64,000 nt of DNA from Rhynchopus euleeides (taxonomy: Eukaryota > Euglenozoa > Diplonemea > Diplonemida > Diplonemidae), in NCBI GenBank assembly GCA_963210315.1, contig OY723310.1, positions 682,001-746,000 of the forward strand, read 5' to 3'. Below the pieces are notes generated by a model. It was not told the origin of the DNA. It worked only from the letters and a program-made list of their open reading frames with translations, and ran no database searches. The position numbers were made by a program, and so were the translations under genes. This document shows positions 1 through 12,600 of this stretch, piece by piece (the first letter of the stretch is position 1; every line of letters starts with the position of its first letter).

Positions 1-1242
1 GCGGAACACAGTGACCAGGCTCGGCCGCCGGCTCCGGATCAGTCGCGTCAGCTTCGTGATCAGCGGCTGGAACGTCTCAATAACGTGCAGCTGGTCCGGT
101 GCCGGATCAAGATCGAACACGCTGCTAGCCTCAGACTCCCGCGCTTCCTTCGACAGCCCGATCGTCCGCATGGCCTGGTTCATCCCGAAGTACAGTGCCG
201 GCCGCACGCACTTCACCCCGTGGTTCCTCAGCACATTCTCATCGGTGAAGTCTTTGTGGTACTCCTTGACGATGGGTGAACCATCTGTTTTGCACACAAG
301 GTCGCCCGTCGCAGCGTCGATCTGGTAGTCAACGCAGTCGCAGGTGAAGAGGAACCCTGCACACAGATGCTCGAACCAGTCGTCCACCGCCATCCAGTCC
401 TCGATCACGCCTGGTGTTGCCCCCACACGCTGCAGCAGCCGCTGCACAACAAACCGCAGCCCCAGCAGCATACTGTCGACGTGCTTTGCCCGGTACCCGA
501 GATCCTGCTTCGGCACCTCCAGCAGCTGCACCAGCCACTCCAGCAGCGGTGCCTCGCACGCCTTGTTGTTGTTCGTGAAGCAGATCTTCCGCCCGTCCAC
601 GTGGTTCTGCAGCCGCTCGCTCGTCCTGTCCTTGTCTGCGGGATGGTGGGTACTGACCTCCTGTGAAGCCGCCCGAACCTGCGGCTGCTGCTGCGGTGCG
701 TCCGATGCAGTGCGTGCTGCAGCAGTGGCAACACGCTCCATCAAGCACGGCCACTCGTCTGTGAGGAAGCGCTGCAGCCTGCTGGCCACCTCCGTCTGCA
801 TCTCCTTGACTTGCTCTCGGAGAGCCACCAGCAGCGCACTGCGTGTGCTGTTATCACGGTGCTGCAGCGCGTACCATACCGGTGTGCGCCCCTCGCCGTC
901 CGCAACGCTGGCTGCCCCGCACCCCACCAGAAGCTTTGCTGCTTCGACAGCACCGGCAACGCCCTTGCACGCGAGCTGCAACACCTCGTGCAGCAGCGTC
1001 CGCTCGGTGTGTGGATCCGCCGCCTTCGCATCCGCCTTGTGCTCCTCCAGCAGCTGCCGCCACTTGCCCCCTCCAGTGCCTCCTTCACTTCGCGTGTACT
1101 GCCCCACCACGGCCGCGCGTGCCCCTGCACACTCGCGCTCGCCCCCATCCCACCCACCGACCTGGGATGTGTTCTGCACACTCCCCTTGCTTGTGTCGCT
1201 TTTCCAGTGTAGCGTGTAGCGTGTAATGTACACTGCCTGCAT
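1..1242 (-). CDS. Ankyrin-repeat-like protein, 3' end outside the window
   Basis: The frame is open on the minus strand from the ATG at 1242 to the window edge, giving at least 414 residues with no stop, so the C-terminus lies outside. A stretch read at about 1010-850 has an ankyrin signature (LLHEVLQLACKG, then LLVGCGAASVADGEGRTPV). It is followed by a charged helical segment (VALREQVKEMQTEVASRLQ). The remainder (MLLGLRFVVQRLLQRVG, FLFTCDCVDYQIDAATGDLV) I do not recognise. The start was chosen because a pyrimidine-rich stretch ending in CAG lies about 25 bases upstream, fitting a trans-splice acceptor. An intron in the low-complexity N-terminal part, or joining to the exon at 2193-2717, cannot be excluded. 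Ankyrin repeats mediate protein-protein contacts; no specific role can be inferred. Confidence 0.6.
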   Translation of the reverse strand, partial: MQAVYITRYTLHWKSDTSKGSVQNTSQVGGWDGGERECAGARAAVVGQYTRSEGGTGGGKWRQLLEEHKADAKAADPHTERTLLHEVLQLACKGVAGAVEAAKLLVGCGAASVADGEGRTPVWYALQHRDNSTRSALLVALREQVKEMQTEVASRLQRFLTDEWPCLMERVATAAARTASDAPQQQPQVRAASQEVSTHHPADKDRTSERLQNHVDGRKICFTNNNKACEAPLLEWLVQLLEVPKQDLGYRAKHVDSMLLGLRFVVQRLLQRVGATPGVIEDWMAVDDWFEHLCAGFLFTCDCVDYQIDAATGDLVCKTDGSPIVKEYHKDFTDENVLRNHGVKCVRPALYFGMNQAMRTIGLSKEARESEASSVFDLDPAPDQLHVIETFQPLITKLTRLIRSRRPSLVTVFR

Positions 1243-2192
1243 GATGATGTGTGTCTCAAGACGCTGTGCCAAAGGGATACACTGTGTGCGTGACCAGCCC
1301 CGATGCCGCGAGGAGCGAGAAGGAGGGCAGGGCTCGCCCCAGCCAGCCTGCGGGTGTGTTCCGGGGGGGGATCGCATCGGGTCGCCATGCAAGGGCAGCA
1401 TGCTGTGGGTACACTCGCCGCGGCCCCCCTCTGCCTCCGCTGGAGGGCGACATTCCCTCGGGTACCCTAGCATGAGGTACCATCTAAACACAGCGCAGCT
1501 TTGTGGGTTGGAGGAAATATGATGCAACCGACACAGTCCCTCGCAAGGGATAGGTGTTGAGGGAAATGTTTCCCACCGTTTGCCACGACCAGCTCTTCCC
1601 TCTCTCTTCACGTGATCCACCGCTTTCTGTACTTCAGTGAAGGGCTCACAACAAAGTGTCGAGGGGTGGTGGAAGCGGCCAATAAACTAACAGGCACGTG
1701 CCCCTCATTCCCACCAACAACCTCCACAAACACAAGGGCCCGGAGACCCGTTGCGTAGAGTTGCAATCGATGAGGACCAAAACACTGGAAGCACACACGC
1801 CCCACCCCGCGACGGGGCAGGGATCTGATGAAGCTGCCGAGTGAGGCGGGGGCGATGCGGTGACGCCGATGCGGCCTGTATGGCCGTACCGTGGCGTCCC
1901 GTCCTGCCGTTCGGAGGCGCAGCACTTGCTGTTGGTGTTGTGCGCTGGCATCACACACACCAAGAGGGGGGTGGGGATGGGGATGAAAGAAAGGATGATG
2001 CGAAGGGGGGTCATGTGGTTTGTTTGGGATGGGGGCAGAACGTGAAAACGCTAGCCCTCAGAGCGTCGTCGGCTTCTGCGGGTCCGGGAGCATGGTGGGA
2101 GGAGATTTTGCCTTTCGGTCAAAAAGGCACCCTTTTGGAATAAATTGGCCCGCAGGGTGGCTGAGTCACCCCCGCCGCAGCATAAGAGAAGC
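1243..2192. other. Intergenic or intronic spacer without recognised gene
   Basis: Frames are open mostly because of GC content and give biased, low-complexity peptides. I see no domain, RNA gene or clear repeat. It could be an intron if 2193-2717 is the first exon of the gene to the left. Confidence 0.4.
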
Positions 2193-2717
2193 CTACGTTC
2201 GACCCTCCGCTACCGGCCTCTCAACAACAAGGTCATGACCAGTTGAACCCCGCGTCTGGGGACTGTGGTGTTCAGAACCAAGGATGAGGAACTGGCGCTC
2301 GATCTTTGTGATGTACCTCGCATTGCGCAGGCGCGTGGTGGTCAGACCGGCCAGCTGCCACGCCTTCTGGTTGCTGAAGTGCTCGCCGTAAGCACCCTTG
2401 GTCTGGTACACGCAGTGGCGCAGGGCGTCCGTCTGCTTCGACCTGCTCGTCACAACAGTGGAGGGCTTGCCACTGAATGCCGCGGCGAACTCGCTCGCAT
2501 CGTACACGCGGTAGTCCAGGTAGTTGTTGTCAACACCCTGCCTCCGGTAGAGGTCGTCGATGAACTTGGCCTCCGACACCAGCAGAGCCTCCGACGCCGT
2601 CCACCCGTCACGCTCCTGCTGCGCATTCTTCTGCGCCTGTGTGTCCTTCTGCACCACCACGCCAGACACACACACAGCGCCTGCCATGAGCAGGGCGGCA
2701 TAGCGCGACATCGCCAT
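2193..2717 (-). CDS. Small protein or first exon with N-terminal signal peptide
   Basis: ATG at 2717 and stop at 2193 give 174 residues. The N-terminus (MAMSRYAALLMAGAVCVSGV) is a signal peptide or signal anchor. Next comes a glutamine-rich stretch, then a compact region containing FIDDLYRRQGVDNNYLDY and LRHCVYQTKGAYGEHF. The last 30 or so residues look like non-coding sequence read through, so the real exon may end at a GT near 2253-2290. A CAG after a pyrimidine-rich stretch at about 2752-2754 fits a trans-splice acceptor 35 bases upstream of the ATG. Family unknown. It could be a short secreted protein, or the signal-peptide exon of the gene at 1-1242. Confidence 0.5.
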   Translation of the reverse strand: MAMSRYAALLMAGAVCVSGVVVQKDTQAQKNAQQERDGWTASEALLVSEAKFIDDLYRRQGVDNNYLDYRVYDASEFAAAFSGKPSTVVTSRSKQTDALRHCVYQTKGAYGEHFSNQKAWQLAGLTTTRLRNARYITKIERQFLILGSEHHSPQTRGSTGHDLVVERPVAEGRT

Positions 2718-3906
2718 TAGACATTCGAGGGTCGGGGGTATACAGCAAATCCTGTGGGTGGTGCAGTGGCCGCAGCAGCAGCAGCAGCAGCAGTGATCTT
2801 AATGAAAAAGACGTATCCCACACTGCGCTGCAGACTCCATAACCACATCGAAAGTGTGGGGTGTCCTCTGCCCTGCCGTACCTGACCGCCCTGCTCCGAT
2901 TCTAACTCAGATTATCTTCTTCGCTTCTTTCTTCCCAGGGCTGTTCGAGATGCGGGAGCGTTACCCCCGATCTCTCCACTCCGCCAAACTACCCAGGCTT
3001 GACAGAGGCGCCACAGCCCCACAGGCCCCCAAGCCCCTTCTACCACTCCCCACCACCCAACCCCTCTCCACCACCTGTCCAGCTCAGAAGCCAACACCAC
3101 CACAGCCCCAGTCCTCTGCACTTCTTCTGCTGACCAAACTCGAGTCACACAACCGGGGGCACACCCCAGACACTAGTTTTGGGTGCTGAGCGCCCTGCAC
3201 AACACTGGACTGGGGACACCGTGCGGTGGGGGTTGGCCCTCTACTGCCTGTGAGGGCAGCGAGTCCGCAGCCCAACACGCCAAGCTTGCTTTGTTTCGAT
3301 TAGTGTAGGTCGCACGGGTGGGGGGGCGTGACTCTGATGCTACCTGCTGCTGTTTGTGCCGGGTCTGTCCCAGCGCAAGACACACACACGCACACCCCTC
3401 CCACCAGAGCAGAGGCTATAACACGCGAAGCGGGGCTCACCCATCCCCCCAATCAACACAGGGCGGCGCTCACCCATGCACCCACACACGACTGGAGCTC
3501 CCTCCAGCCTCTGGCGGTGATGAGGCAGCCCTGTCGGAAGGAAAAAAAACCGGCAAAAAAAAACACACCTGTTTACTGAGAATCATATGAGGCAAAATGC
3601 GGGGATAGATTTGAACGGGCCTCCGATCGGCCTTCGGCCGCAGCGCATAAATGCATCCACGCCCACACCCACACACATCCCACGTTAATCAGGGATCTTT
3701 GTTTTGATTGTGACAGCGAGGAACACACCAAGCCACTGAGAACACTCCCCAGCCCCTGGTGGTGTTGAAATCCCCACTACCACACACACACACACACGTT
3801 AATCTTTTTAGTTTAGTGCAGGACGCACCGAGCGAGCTCTGGTTGCTGCCTTCACTGCCATGCGATTACCCCAACACCCACGCAGGGGAGGGGGATGCGG
3901 TAGGCT
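2718..3906. other. Intergenic region; 3' side of the large surface-protein gene
   Basis: CA-rich and C-rich low-complexity sequence with no convincing coding frame. It contains two copies of a short motif (GTGTAGGTCGCACCGAGCGA and relatives) near 3290-3320 and 3795-3842, the second just beyond the stop of the gene at 3907. It probably holds the 3' UTR of that gene. Confidence 0.5.
3795..3842. repeat. GTCGCACCGAGCGAGCTC motif in a 3' UTR, preceded by (AC)n
   Basis: A (CA)n run leads into a roughly 45-bp motif ending in CGCACCGAGCGAGCTCT. The same motif recurs three times in an intron of the RING gene (16563-16785), and a shorter copy lies at 3290-3320. It is 65-110 bases beyond the stop of the surface-protein gene. 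Confidence 0.6.
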
Positions 3907-6900
3907 TTACCTGTCCTCCGAAGCGACAGACCCCTGCTCCGACCGCGCCGTGCCCTCCTCCTCGGAGTGGTCCCCATCCACCGAACGGGTGAGCGTCTCC
4001 GTCGCGTGCTGCGTATCCTCGTCGTCCGTCTCCGCCAGCCCGCGCGGGGCCCCCTCCCCCAGGTAGTCGGTGTCCTTCCTGTCCATCATCTCCACGTCCT
4101 CCTTGGAGGCACGCCGCGTCAGGACGATGGTGTCATCCCCGTCCAGCTTCGGAGGCGGCTTCCTCTCGCAGAGGAAGAAGCAGTACTGCGCGAAGCCGTA
4201 GTGAATCGCACAGACGCTCACCGCCGCCGCCAGCACGCCGAAGGCGATGAGGATGCCAACAGCCGAGACGGGGACCGGCTCCTCCTTGGGGGACGCGCAG
4301 GACCCCAGCGACCCCCCGACGACGGTTTTCCCATCGATGCGGTCCGCACAGCGGGTGGGGCCGCAGCCCTCCTGGACCCACGCCTCCAGCGACTCCAGGC
4401 AGAGGTCCGTTTCGCACTGCACACCCTGGAAGGCGCTGTCGCAGGTGCAGGTGCACCCGGTGGCGACAAGCCCCACAGCGACGCCACGCCCGCTGCAGTG
4501 CTCGATGCTGCCGCAGGAGGCTTCCGGGAGACACGCGAGGGCGTCCGCCGCCAGGACATAACCTGCCTGGCACCGCGCGCAGGTGCAGGCTGCCCAGGGG
4601 CGGGGCGTGGAGGCGCACTGCGCCACCTTCTGGCAGGTGTCGTTGTAGTGTGTGATGGCGGGGGGGCCGCTGCCCCCCGCGGCGGGGTCGATCGCCCGGA
4701 GGGGCGCGGCGACGGCGGTTGCAAACCTCTGCTGCTGCAGCCTCTCCTTGGCCCGCCCGTGCCAGGTGGAGCTGAAGGCGTGCACCTCCAGCCGCACGAC
4801 GACCGACCCGCTCTCGACATACACATGCCGCACATCAGACACCTGCAGGGCACCCAGCGTCTCGCCCACCGCCGCATTAGCGATCTCCGCCACGGCACCC
4901 GCCAGCGCGCTGGTGTAGACCCCCCCTGGGTACACCACCTCCACGAAGAACACGCTGCGCGGCTCCTCCGCGCTGCAGTCCGCACCCAGCCTCCCCTCGG
5001 GGCAGGTGCAGTTGTGCCCGATCTCCCCCCACGCCGCCACGTCGTCGGTGTAATCGCATGTCCCTGCGGCACAGGCGGGGCAGGTGCATGCCTGCAGGGT
5101 TGTGTTGCACTGCAGCTCCGATGGGCACCTGCAGACATATGTTATGCTCGCGGCAGTGGTGTCCGGCAGCAGCAGGAGCTGCGGCTGATCCACCGTTGCA
5201 GGCCAGCACAGGGAGGCGTCTGCGATGGGCGGAACCTCGTCGCACTTCAGCCGAGGGGTGCAGACTCCCGACGTGCTGCAGTAGCTGTACCGATCGCAGG
5301 TGCAGGCCTGAAGGTCGCGGTTGAAAAACGAGTCACCGGAGCACTCATCCGCAGCCAGGGCCTTCTGCAGCGACGCGCAGTTCGACTTGTTGAGGCAGAA
5401 CGACTTCAGGCTGTCCCCACCATCGACGCGGCAGAACTGCCCTTCGGGGCAGGCGCATCTGAAGGAGGTAGGGTCGTGCCGCAGCCCCGACAGCTGGCAC
5501 TGCGAATCACTCCCGGTGGCACCGCACACCTTCCGCTGCTCGCAGACCCCTCCGGAGCAGACCATGTCTGGGGCGCAGAGGCACCGGCCGTACTTCAGCT
5601 CGGCGTTGCCCTCGCACTGCTGGGGGAGGGTGGCTGTGGTGCCAGCCTCGCCGTCGGCGCAGGAGAAGCTGCGGTAGGGCACGCAGTGTTTGCCGGAGGG
5701 GGAGGGCGTGCTGTAGTGCCCCGTGCCGCACTGCCTGCAGCGGCAGTTCTCGTGTGGGGCGTCGACGTTTTCCACGGTGAGGCACCCCGCGATGTCGGAG
5801 GGGATGCAGCGCGACACCATCAGCGTCGACACGCTGGCAAACTCCGTCGCGCTGCCCCGGCGCAGCCGGGTGCACGTCTCGGCGACCACGCCGATGCCCC
5901 CCCCCGCATCCGAGGTCACGTTGCTCACCACCGTGGCGGGGAGGCAGCTCGGCGCTGCAGCCCACCTCTCCTTCACCAGCCCAGGCCCCGACACCGCCTC
6001 CCGCATCCCGACCTGCAGCGGCACCTGCGAGAGCTCCGTAGGGAAGGCCATGACTGTGACGTTCATCGCCGTGTTGTTGACAGGCGCGATGGCTGTGGTG
6101 GTGCCCGCGGCTTCCAGCATGAGTGCAGCGTAGGCCACGCGCCCCCTGAGGAGGGCGCCGTCGCCGAGGTATGCCTTGGGGTTCTTCGGGAGGGTGAAGG
6201 CGGCGAGGACAACCATGTCGGCCAGGTCGTACCGCGTCGCGACCTCCCCGGTGACATAGCCGGAGGTGGAGAACTGGAAGGAGAACCCCTGCTCGGGTTG
6301 CACCGCGACGCTGCGGATCTGATAGGCGGAGGCGCGGCAGGCGTGGGTCCGGATCTGGCCTTTGCAGGGCACGCAGTGTGCGCAGCTGTCGGTGCCGGCG
6401 GTTGCCTTGCGGAGGCTGGCCTTGGCGATGTAGCTGACGATCTCCAAAAGCGCGTCTGCGTCCCGCGCGTAGCTGTCGAGGAGATCGGAGGTCTGATCCA
6501 CCAGCTCCTGCTTGAGGTGCAGCGTGTCCAGCAGCATGCTAACAGTGTGTGATGCGAGGGACAGAGCAGGGTCTGTGTAGAACACAGCGGCGTACTGCGC
6601 GACGGTGTGGCGCAGGCTGCCTGCGAGGCATGCGTTGATCCCGTCACGGCGTGTCTCGTTGGCGGATGTGTCTGTGGTGCGGACGGCGATGTTTGCCGTC
6701 TCGGCGGCAAGCGCGATGAGGGCGAGGTGTGCCTGCAGGCGCGGCACGGACATGTTGGCGACAGGGCCCCCGAAGAGCCTGCCGCTCAGCGCGCCGCACA
6801 CCGCCTCCGTGAAGTGGAGCTTCGGGGCAGGGCTTGCCGTGCGGTCCTGCTGCACCTTCAGCAGCAGGTAGTGGAGGTCGTGGATGCTGACCGACCCCGG

Positions 6901-9900
6901 GTCTGACGTTGTGTTGGCAATGAGATCCTCCCGCCACTGCGCAACACGCGTGTCGGCCGCGCTGTGGAGGGTGGTGACGATGGTGGTGGTGTGGTGGTGG
7001 GGTGTGCAAATCGACCCTGCATTGAAGACTTGGAGTTGCGCTCTTCTGCCCAACGGTGCCCTGGCACTGCATTGTGTGCAGATACCGAATGATACCCCAC
7101 CCACCCACCCAACGCCATTCAGCCACACACCTTGTTGGCAGCAAGCGCTCCTCAGGCAAGACCTCGACGTAGTCAACCAGGCGCGACATAGCGCGTGCCC
7201 CTTTGGCATCCTCCAGCACACACACCAGGCGAAACCACATGCGGTCGTTGGTGGGGTTGCTGAGCTGCACGGCAATAGGCTTCTCCCGGGTGCGCAGAGG
7301 GGTGAAGCGCAGATGCTTCACAATGTTCGCTGCGAGGGAGTGGTGGCATGGGGGGCGCAGTGACAAGAAAGCGATGCAGAGAAGAGGGCAAGACCCCTTC
7401 GCCCATGAGGGCGTGAAGGTGCAATGCAAGCGGATTGCAGCAACCCACCTCCTGCCAATACAAACCCCCCCTCCCGACTGTGCATACTGTATTCATGGCA
7501 CACTGCCTGTGCAGCAGTGCTGGGCGGGTTGAGGAGGGGCGACACCTCAGTTCGGGCACAGGCAAGCAGCTCACAGGTCACCTTTTGCTCCGACCAATTG
7601 ACGTGGGTGCACCCGGGTTGGCGTTCACAGGCCCACTTGCAGGCGAGCAGGTCTGTTATGTCCTGCGCCAGGAATGCTGGCGTGGTGACATCGATCTGCC
7701 GCGACACCAGCACGCAGGAGCCAGGGTCGCACACCATCGGGGACTCGCCTCCCACCGCACGCCACTGCTGCAGGTCGAACCAGCCCAGCGTGTGCCGCCG
7801 GGCAACCGGCACGAGAAACGGCTCGCTCTGCCTGTGCAGGGGCACCCAGTACCCGAGGTTCAGAGACCCCTCCAGCAGCCACTGCGTCACGTCGTTCTCA
7901 GGGCTGTCGCTTCCCGTCGCCATGGTGAAGGCGTCGATGTCCTCAGGCTCTGCCAGGGTGATGGAGATGGGGCGCTTCGCATAGTCGACCCACTCCGTGT
8001 CGGTGCTGCCGTCGGCCACATTCCAGGCCTCGCAGCCGTGCCAGGGGCTGTCGTGGCGTGTCTGCACCACCTCCACATTCGCGAGGGTCACGATCCTCCG
8101 GGAGCCCAGCCTGCTGCTGGAGAACACCAGCTCTGTGATCTGTGCGGCTGAGCCCGAGCCCACCTCCTCGAAATCGTCGTTCACATCGGATGCGATGAAC
8201 AGCGACTCCGCCCCCGTCCGCACCGCAGACGCAGGGCGCGCCGCACCTTTGGGCAGCACCTCGGCTTCGACCCAGGCACTGTGGTTGGGTGGTGTATGGA
8301 AACACAGAGGACAACACCAGTACGTGTGGCTGTATGATGCAGGGGAGGGCACAGGAATATCGTTGAAAATCTAGACTGGGAGATGATCGCCCCTGTTGAA
8401 CAGTGTTGTAACAAGGACAGGACTAGATGAGTGGATTATTCAGGGTTTTGAGCGAGGGCAAGCCCTGCGCGTTGCGGGGCCCGCTCCCCCACACACTCTC
8501 ACAGCCGGTGTGTGGTGCGTGATGGCAGGTGGTTCGGGCGCAGTGTGGAAAAGGTGAATCTCTGTGTGGGCAAGCCTGCTGTGCTGTGCTGCTCCATACC
8601 GCAGGGGCTTGTCAGCATCGCTGAAGTCCTCACAAAATACGAGCGCCGTCCCAGAGCCGTTCAGCTGCCGCATGGCGGTCTGTGTTCTTCCGTCAGGCTT
8701 GGCAAAGCCGTTGACCTCGATGAGAACCTGCAGTCGAGCAGTGGTGGTGATGAGGCAAAACGAACTCCAAAATGGCGACCAGGCCTGACTTCCTCTGATA
8801 TTGGGTTACTTTTTGGGGGCGGCCAGGGCCCGTTACAAACCGGATCTGAAACCGGGTGCAAAAATCGGGTCCGGTTGGGGCAGGGCCCAGGCAGACCCCA
8901 ACCTTACCTACATAAACCGGTTCAACTCTCTCTAAGGACTTGTCGAAATATCCAGATTTCTCCCCGAAGGCACATAATTATGTCATACCGATGCGGTTGT
9001 CGTCACCGACTCTTGGGTGGTGAAGGACGTGCTGGTGTTGAGGTGATACGTGAACGTCGACCGCAGCGACAGCAGGGCGAGCGGGTTCCCCGACTCCGAC
9101 ACCCGCGCGAGCAGCGCTGCCGGCGGGACAGACCCCGCACTCCACCCCAGCTTCACCGACTCCCGCGACGCCGACAGCCCCACATCACCCCCTGCCCCCA
9201 GACACTGGCTGGCATCCGCATACACATCCCCATAGAACCAGCAGTGGTTCGGGGCTACCTCGTGGAAGTGCACGGAATGCACCCCTGTCCCATTCGCCAC
9301 AGCGGTGACCGTCAGCTGCTCCACCACCCCGTCGACAACACTCACATGGCCGGGCGACCCCCCTGCATCACAGGGCAGCGTGTTGCAGAAAAAGCGCAGC
9401 TTGGGCACAGGCTTGAACGCAACGAGCAGCGACTTCGACCCCACCAGCCGCAGCTCCGAGGGGTAGCCGAGGGACGCGGGATCCCCGAGCCACACACTCC
9501 CCGCATCGAGGGGCAGCGAACGGTTCCAATAGAAATCCAGGGTGACCTCCTTCGAATCGAAGTCTGCTGGCTGCGCGCCAGGCCTGATGCTAAACTCAAA
9601 CTTAAACCCGGGGCTGTCGACCCCACGCCACCCTGCAACGGTAGAGGGAACCTGCTCCTTCACGACACTCTCTATTGCAAGGTACTGCACATCCGCGGTA
9701 TCCCGCGGGCGGATGACAAAACTTTTCAGGAAGGTCGCCACCGCCACGGTGCGGAAGGCAAGGGAGAGGCTCGCAGAGGTCACCATGCGTGGCACCACAT
9801 CGCAGACCTGGGGTGCCGGGTTCGCAGGGTCGATGATCACAACGGCGGTGTCCCCTGCCCCTTCGCAGGTGATGTCCACTTGCGTCACAGCACCTCCAAT

Positions 9901-11187
9901 ATCCATCTGCCGCTGGGCCTCCAGTGTCTCGCCCCGGGCATCCTTATACTGCACAACCACATCCAGCCTGCCGTAGTCAAAGGGCTCCAGGACAATCTGC
10001 GATATCGCTTCAAAACCTCCGGCAACCCCACCGCCGCGCAGCCTGTTGGAGAAGAACTCTACAGTGGGCGTCGCGGGCTGGGCACCCGGGGCGGCCTGTG
10101 CGGTGGAGACGGGCAGCCTCCCCTTTCCAAAAAGCCCCGCGCAGCGCGACTCGGGGGATCCTGTGTCCTGCTGGTTGAGAGATCCCACCCCAACCGCAGA
10201 GGCGGTCGGGGTCCTCGCATAGAACGCCTCGAGCTCCGGCACCACAACCCGCGAGAGGGAGCGGTGGGAGATGCAGTAGGACTGCTTGATGGTGATGTTC
10301 AGCATCGGCTCCCCGAAGTGGTTGCTGAAGAAGGGGTCGGGGAGGACCGCGTTCCCGAGGGAGTCGTAGGAGCGCAGCTGGCAGAAGGCCAGCGAGGCTC
10401 CCTTCAACTCCGCTTCGCTGGATAGAGAGGGGCCTGCCTCAAACCCCGCAAGGCGAAGGGTGGAGGACCACGCCTGCACTGCTGCCGCCTGCGGTGGGCA
10501 GTACAGCTCCACTCTGTTTGGCAGCCCGAAGAAGTATTGGATATCGACAGCCTGCGATGCCAATGTTTCCGTCACATCACTCCCAGGCGTGCTGCCGCGC
10601 GATGTCACCGTTGCGTCAAACGCGAGCTCCCACCTCGAACGGTTCGCCTGGCTCTCGCCTCCCAGCTTCTCCCTGGGGTAGGCTATGTAGAACACAGCGG
10701 GCATCCTCATGTTAACGCACTGCCCAACGGAGAGGATAACGGCCTCATTGGAGGACTCCCTTCCTAAGAGAAGGGTCAGCTCCTGAGTTGGCTCGGCGAC
10801 ATCGCCCAGAGCCGTGGCGACTGTCGCCCCCTTGAGATAGGGGTCGCCTCCGTGGGTGTGGAGCACTCGCTTCTGCAGAGTGTACGGCTGCGACAGGCAG
10901 AGCATTGCAGAGATAGGCTGCGCAGCGCTGGATGTGATGTTGCACTGCACATTGTCCCCGATGTACGCCCAGACAGATGTGGTGGCGCTCACCGCCTCGA
11001 GGTCCCGCGGGCGGAGGGCGGAGCCGCGTGACTCGGCGTCGCCCTGCCACCCGCCTGTGGTGTTGACGACAGTCATCGTCGGGCGGAGGGACACGCCTGA
11101 CCTGTCGCAGGTGATCTGCTGCGCTTCGACATAACAGATGCATGACATGCACAGCACCCCCCAAAGCGCCGCAGCGGCGAGACGCAT
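3907..11187 (-). CDS. Large type I surface protein: discoidin-like, PAN/apple-like, cysteine-rich EGF-like, one TM
   Basis: Five exons join with matching phases: 11187-8989, 8727-8600, 8278-7488, 7329-7131 and 6961-3907. The total is 6,372 nt, or 2,123 residues. Donors are GTATGA, GTATGG, GTATGC and GTGTGT; all acceptors are CAG. Residues 1-24 are a signal peptide (MRLAAAALWGVLCMSC). The next 700 or so are an unrecognised extracellular region rich in N-glycosylation sequons. Residues about 830-945 read as an F5/8-type C (discoidin-like) domain (STDTEWVDY, ITLAEPEDIDAFTM, TQWLLEGSLNLGYWVPLH). Residues about 955-1035 look PAN/apple-like (LACKWACERQPGCTHVNW). Many CxC/CxxC EGF-like modules follow. 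A membrane span lies near 2003-2035 (VGILIAFGVLAAAVSV), then an 88-residue acidic, serine-rich cytoplasmic tail. The architecture suggests a surface adhesion or ligand-binding receptor; that role is inference. Confidence 0.85.
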
Positions 11188-12600
11188 GACATAAAGGCTG
11201 GGGCTGAGAGGACTTCAGGGGAGGGGGTGTAGGGATGTAGGGGTGGCGTAATCTAGAACAGAGGCTGCATCAAATAGCAGGGTGTGCGTTGTGCGTGTCT
11301 GTTGTGTGTGTGTGTGTCTGCAGAGGGGGGGCGGTGGTGTGGTGTGGATGGGGAAGGGTGGTACGGCAGGGAGCTTGCTTTGATGAAGGGGGCTAGGTGA
11401 GGTGAGAGAGAGAGAGAGAGAGAGAGAGAGCACGGAGAGGGAGGAGAAGGGTACGAGTATTTTCGTTCCGGGGATATTCACACTTAAAGCACACGAGGTG
11501 AGGAGAGAGAGAGAGAGAGACAGAGAGAGCACGGTTGGTAGATCTTGGGTTATCAGTGGATGCCCCGACCTGGATATTGTGGCTGTCACCCTAAGCTGCC
11601 CGGCCATATTTTCCACTGTGGCAAGGGTTCTTGGTGTCATAGAAAATCGTGTGATCAGTGCATTCCACAAGACTGCGAAAAACGACGCAATGCAACAGCG
11701 GCTGCAGCCGCGGGGGTCGTGGGGGGGGAGGGGGGAGTGGGAGGGGAGGGGAGGAGAGACAGGTCACCGCCCCCTGAGACTTTTCAGAATTCCCTCAGCC
11801 ATAAACAGCAGGAAAAAAACCAACGGATGCCCGGCAGGTTTTAGACACAAACGCTTCTTGGCGAGGGGTGTGGGGGGAGGGTATGAGGGTGGTGCAGACA
11901 CGTGTGCAGGGGATAAGCCGACAGACGCCCTTCCCTTCCCTCTTCCCTGCTACGGCGGCCCTCCCCCCCGGCCAAATTGACTGGGTTAGGCTTTGACTCG
12001 GCCCCCCCACCCTCGCTTGAGACCAAGACGCATCTGGCCTCCCTGGGATTTCTCTTTTGCTTCTGTGATGCGCGCACGCAACACACGGCAGGCACAGCTT
12101 TTAAATAACACCGAGGCGCGTTATATATTCGTTCGAATAAAGGTGGGGCAAGGTTCATTCAGCTCTACACCCTATAAGCTCCCCTCTCGAGGGGAGCTGG
12201 TGAGTCGCGAGTTGTGAGGGTCTGTTGTGCACAACCGTAGAGAGGCCTCCGAGAAAATACCCCGGGATACTCCTTCGGCTTCTGTGCTGAGAGAATTGCA
12301 TTGGGGTGGGTCGATTTCGCCAGAGAAAGAAAAGGCGTGCCCACATCTCACACCACCCACCGATTGCCCTGAAATAGCACAACGTCATCTGGCATCCGAG
12401 CTCGGTTTTGCGTTTGAATTGTCGGGGGCGCACATGCCAGCAACGCCCTTCAGATCGCCCTACAGAGAAAAGTGCCATCACGCAGGCTTTGCACGAGACA
12501 GATGCACGAAGCGGATACCAGAACTAGAATAATTTTGCACATCACACAGCAGCCGGTAGGCTAAATACTATTGACTATTGAGGGATCCAGGGTCCCGAAA
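11188..12600. other. Intergenic spacer with (GA)n runs and a short hairpin
   Basis: 5' flank of the surface-protein gene. It contains (GA)n tracts at about 11404-11430 and 11503-11530, GT-rich and G-rich tracts, and a 22-bp hairpin at 12177-12198 (10-bp arms, 2-base loop). No gene is recognised. Confidence 0.45.

Noticed and set aside
3967..6552. 861-residue open frame on the plus strand
   Set aside because: Shadow of the cysteine-rich minus-strand exon; lacks domain features and is G/A/R/P-rich because of base composition.
8512..10425. 637-residue open frame on the plus strand
   Set aside because: Mirror of exon 1 and intron 1 of the minus-strand surface-protein gene. Composition is biased, and the minus frame has signal peptide and phase-consistent exons.
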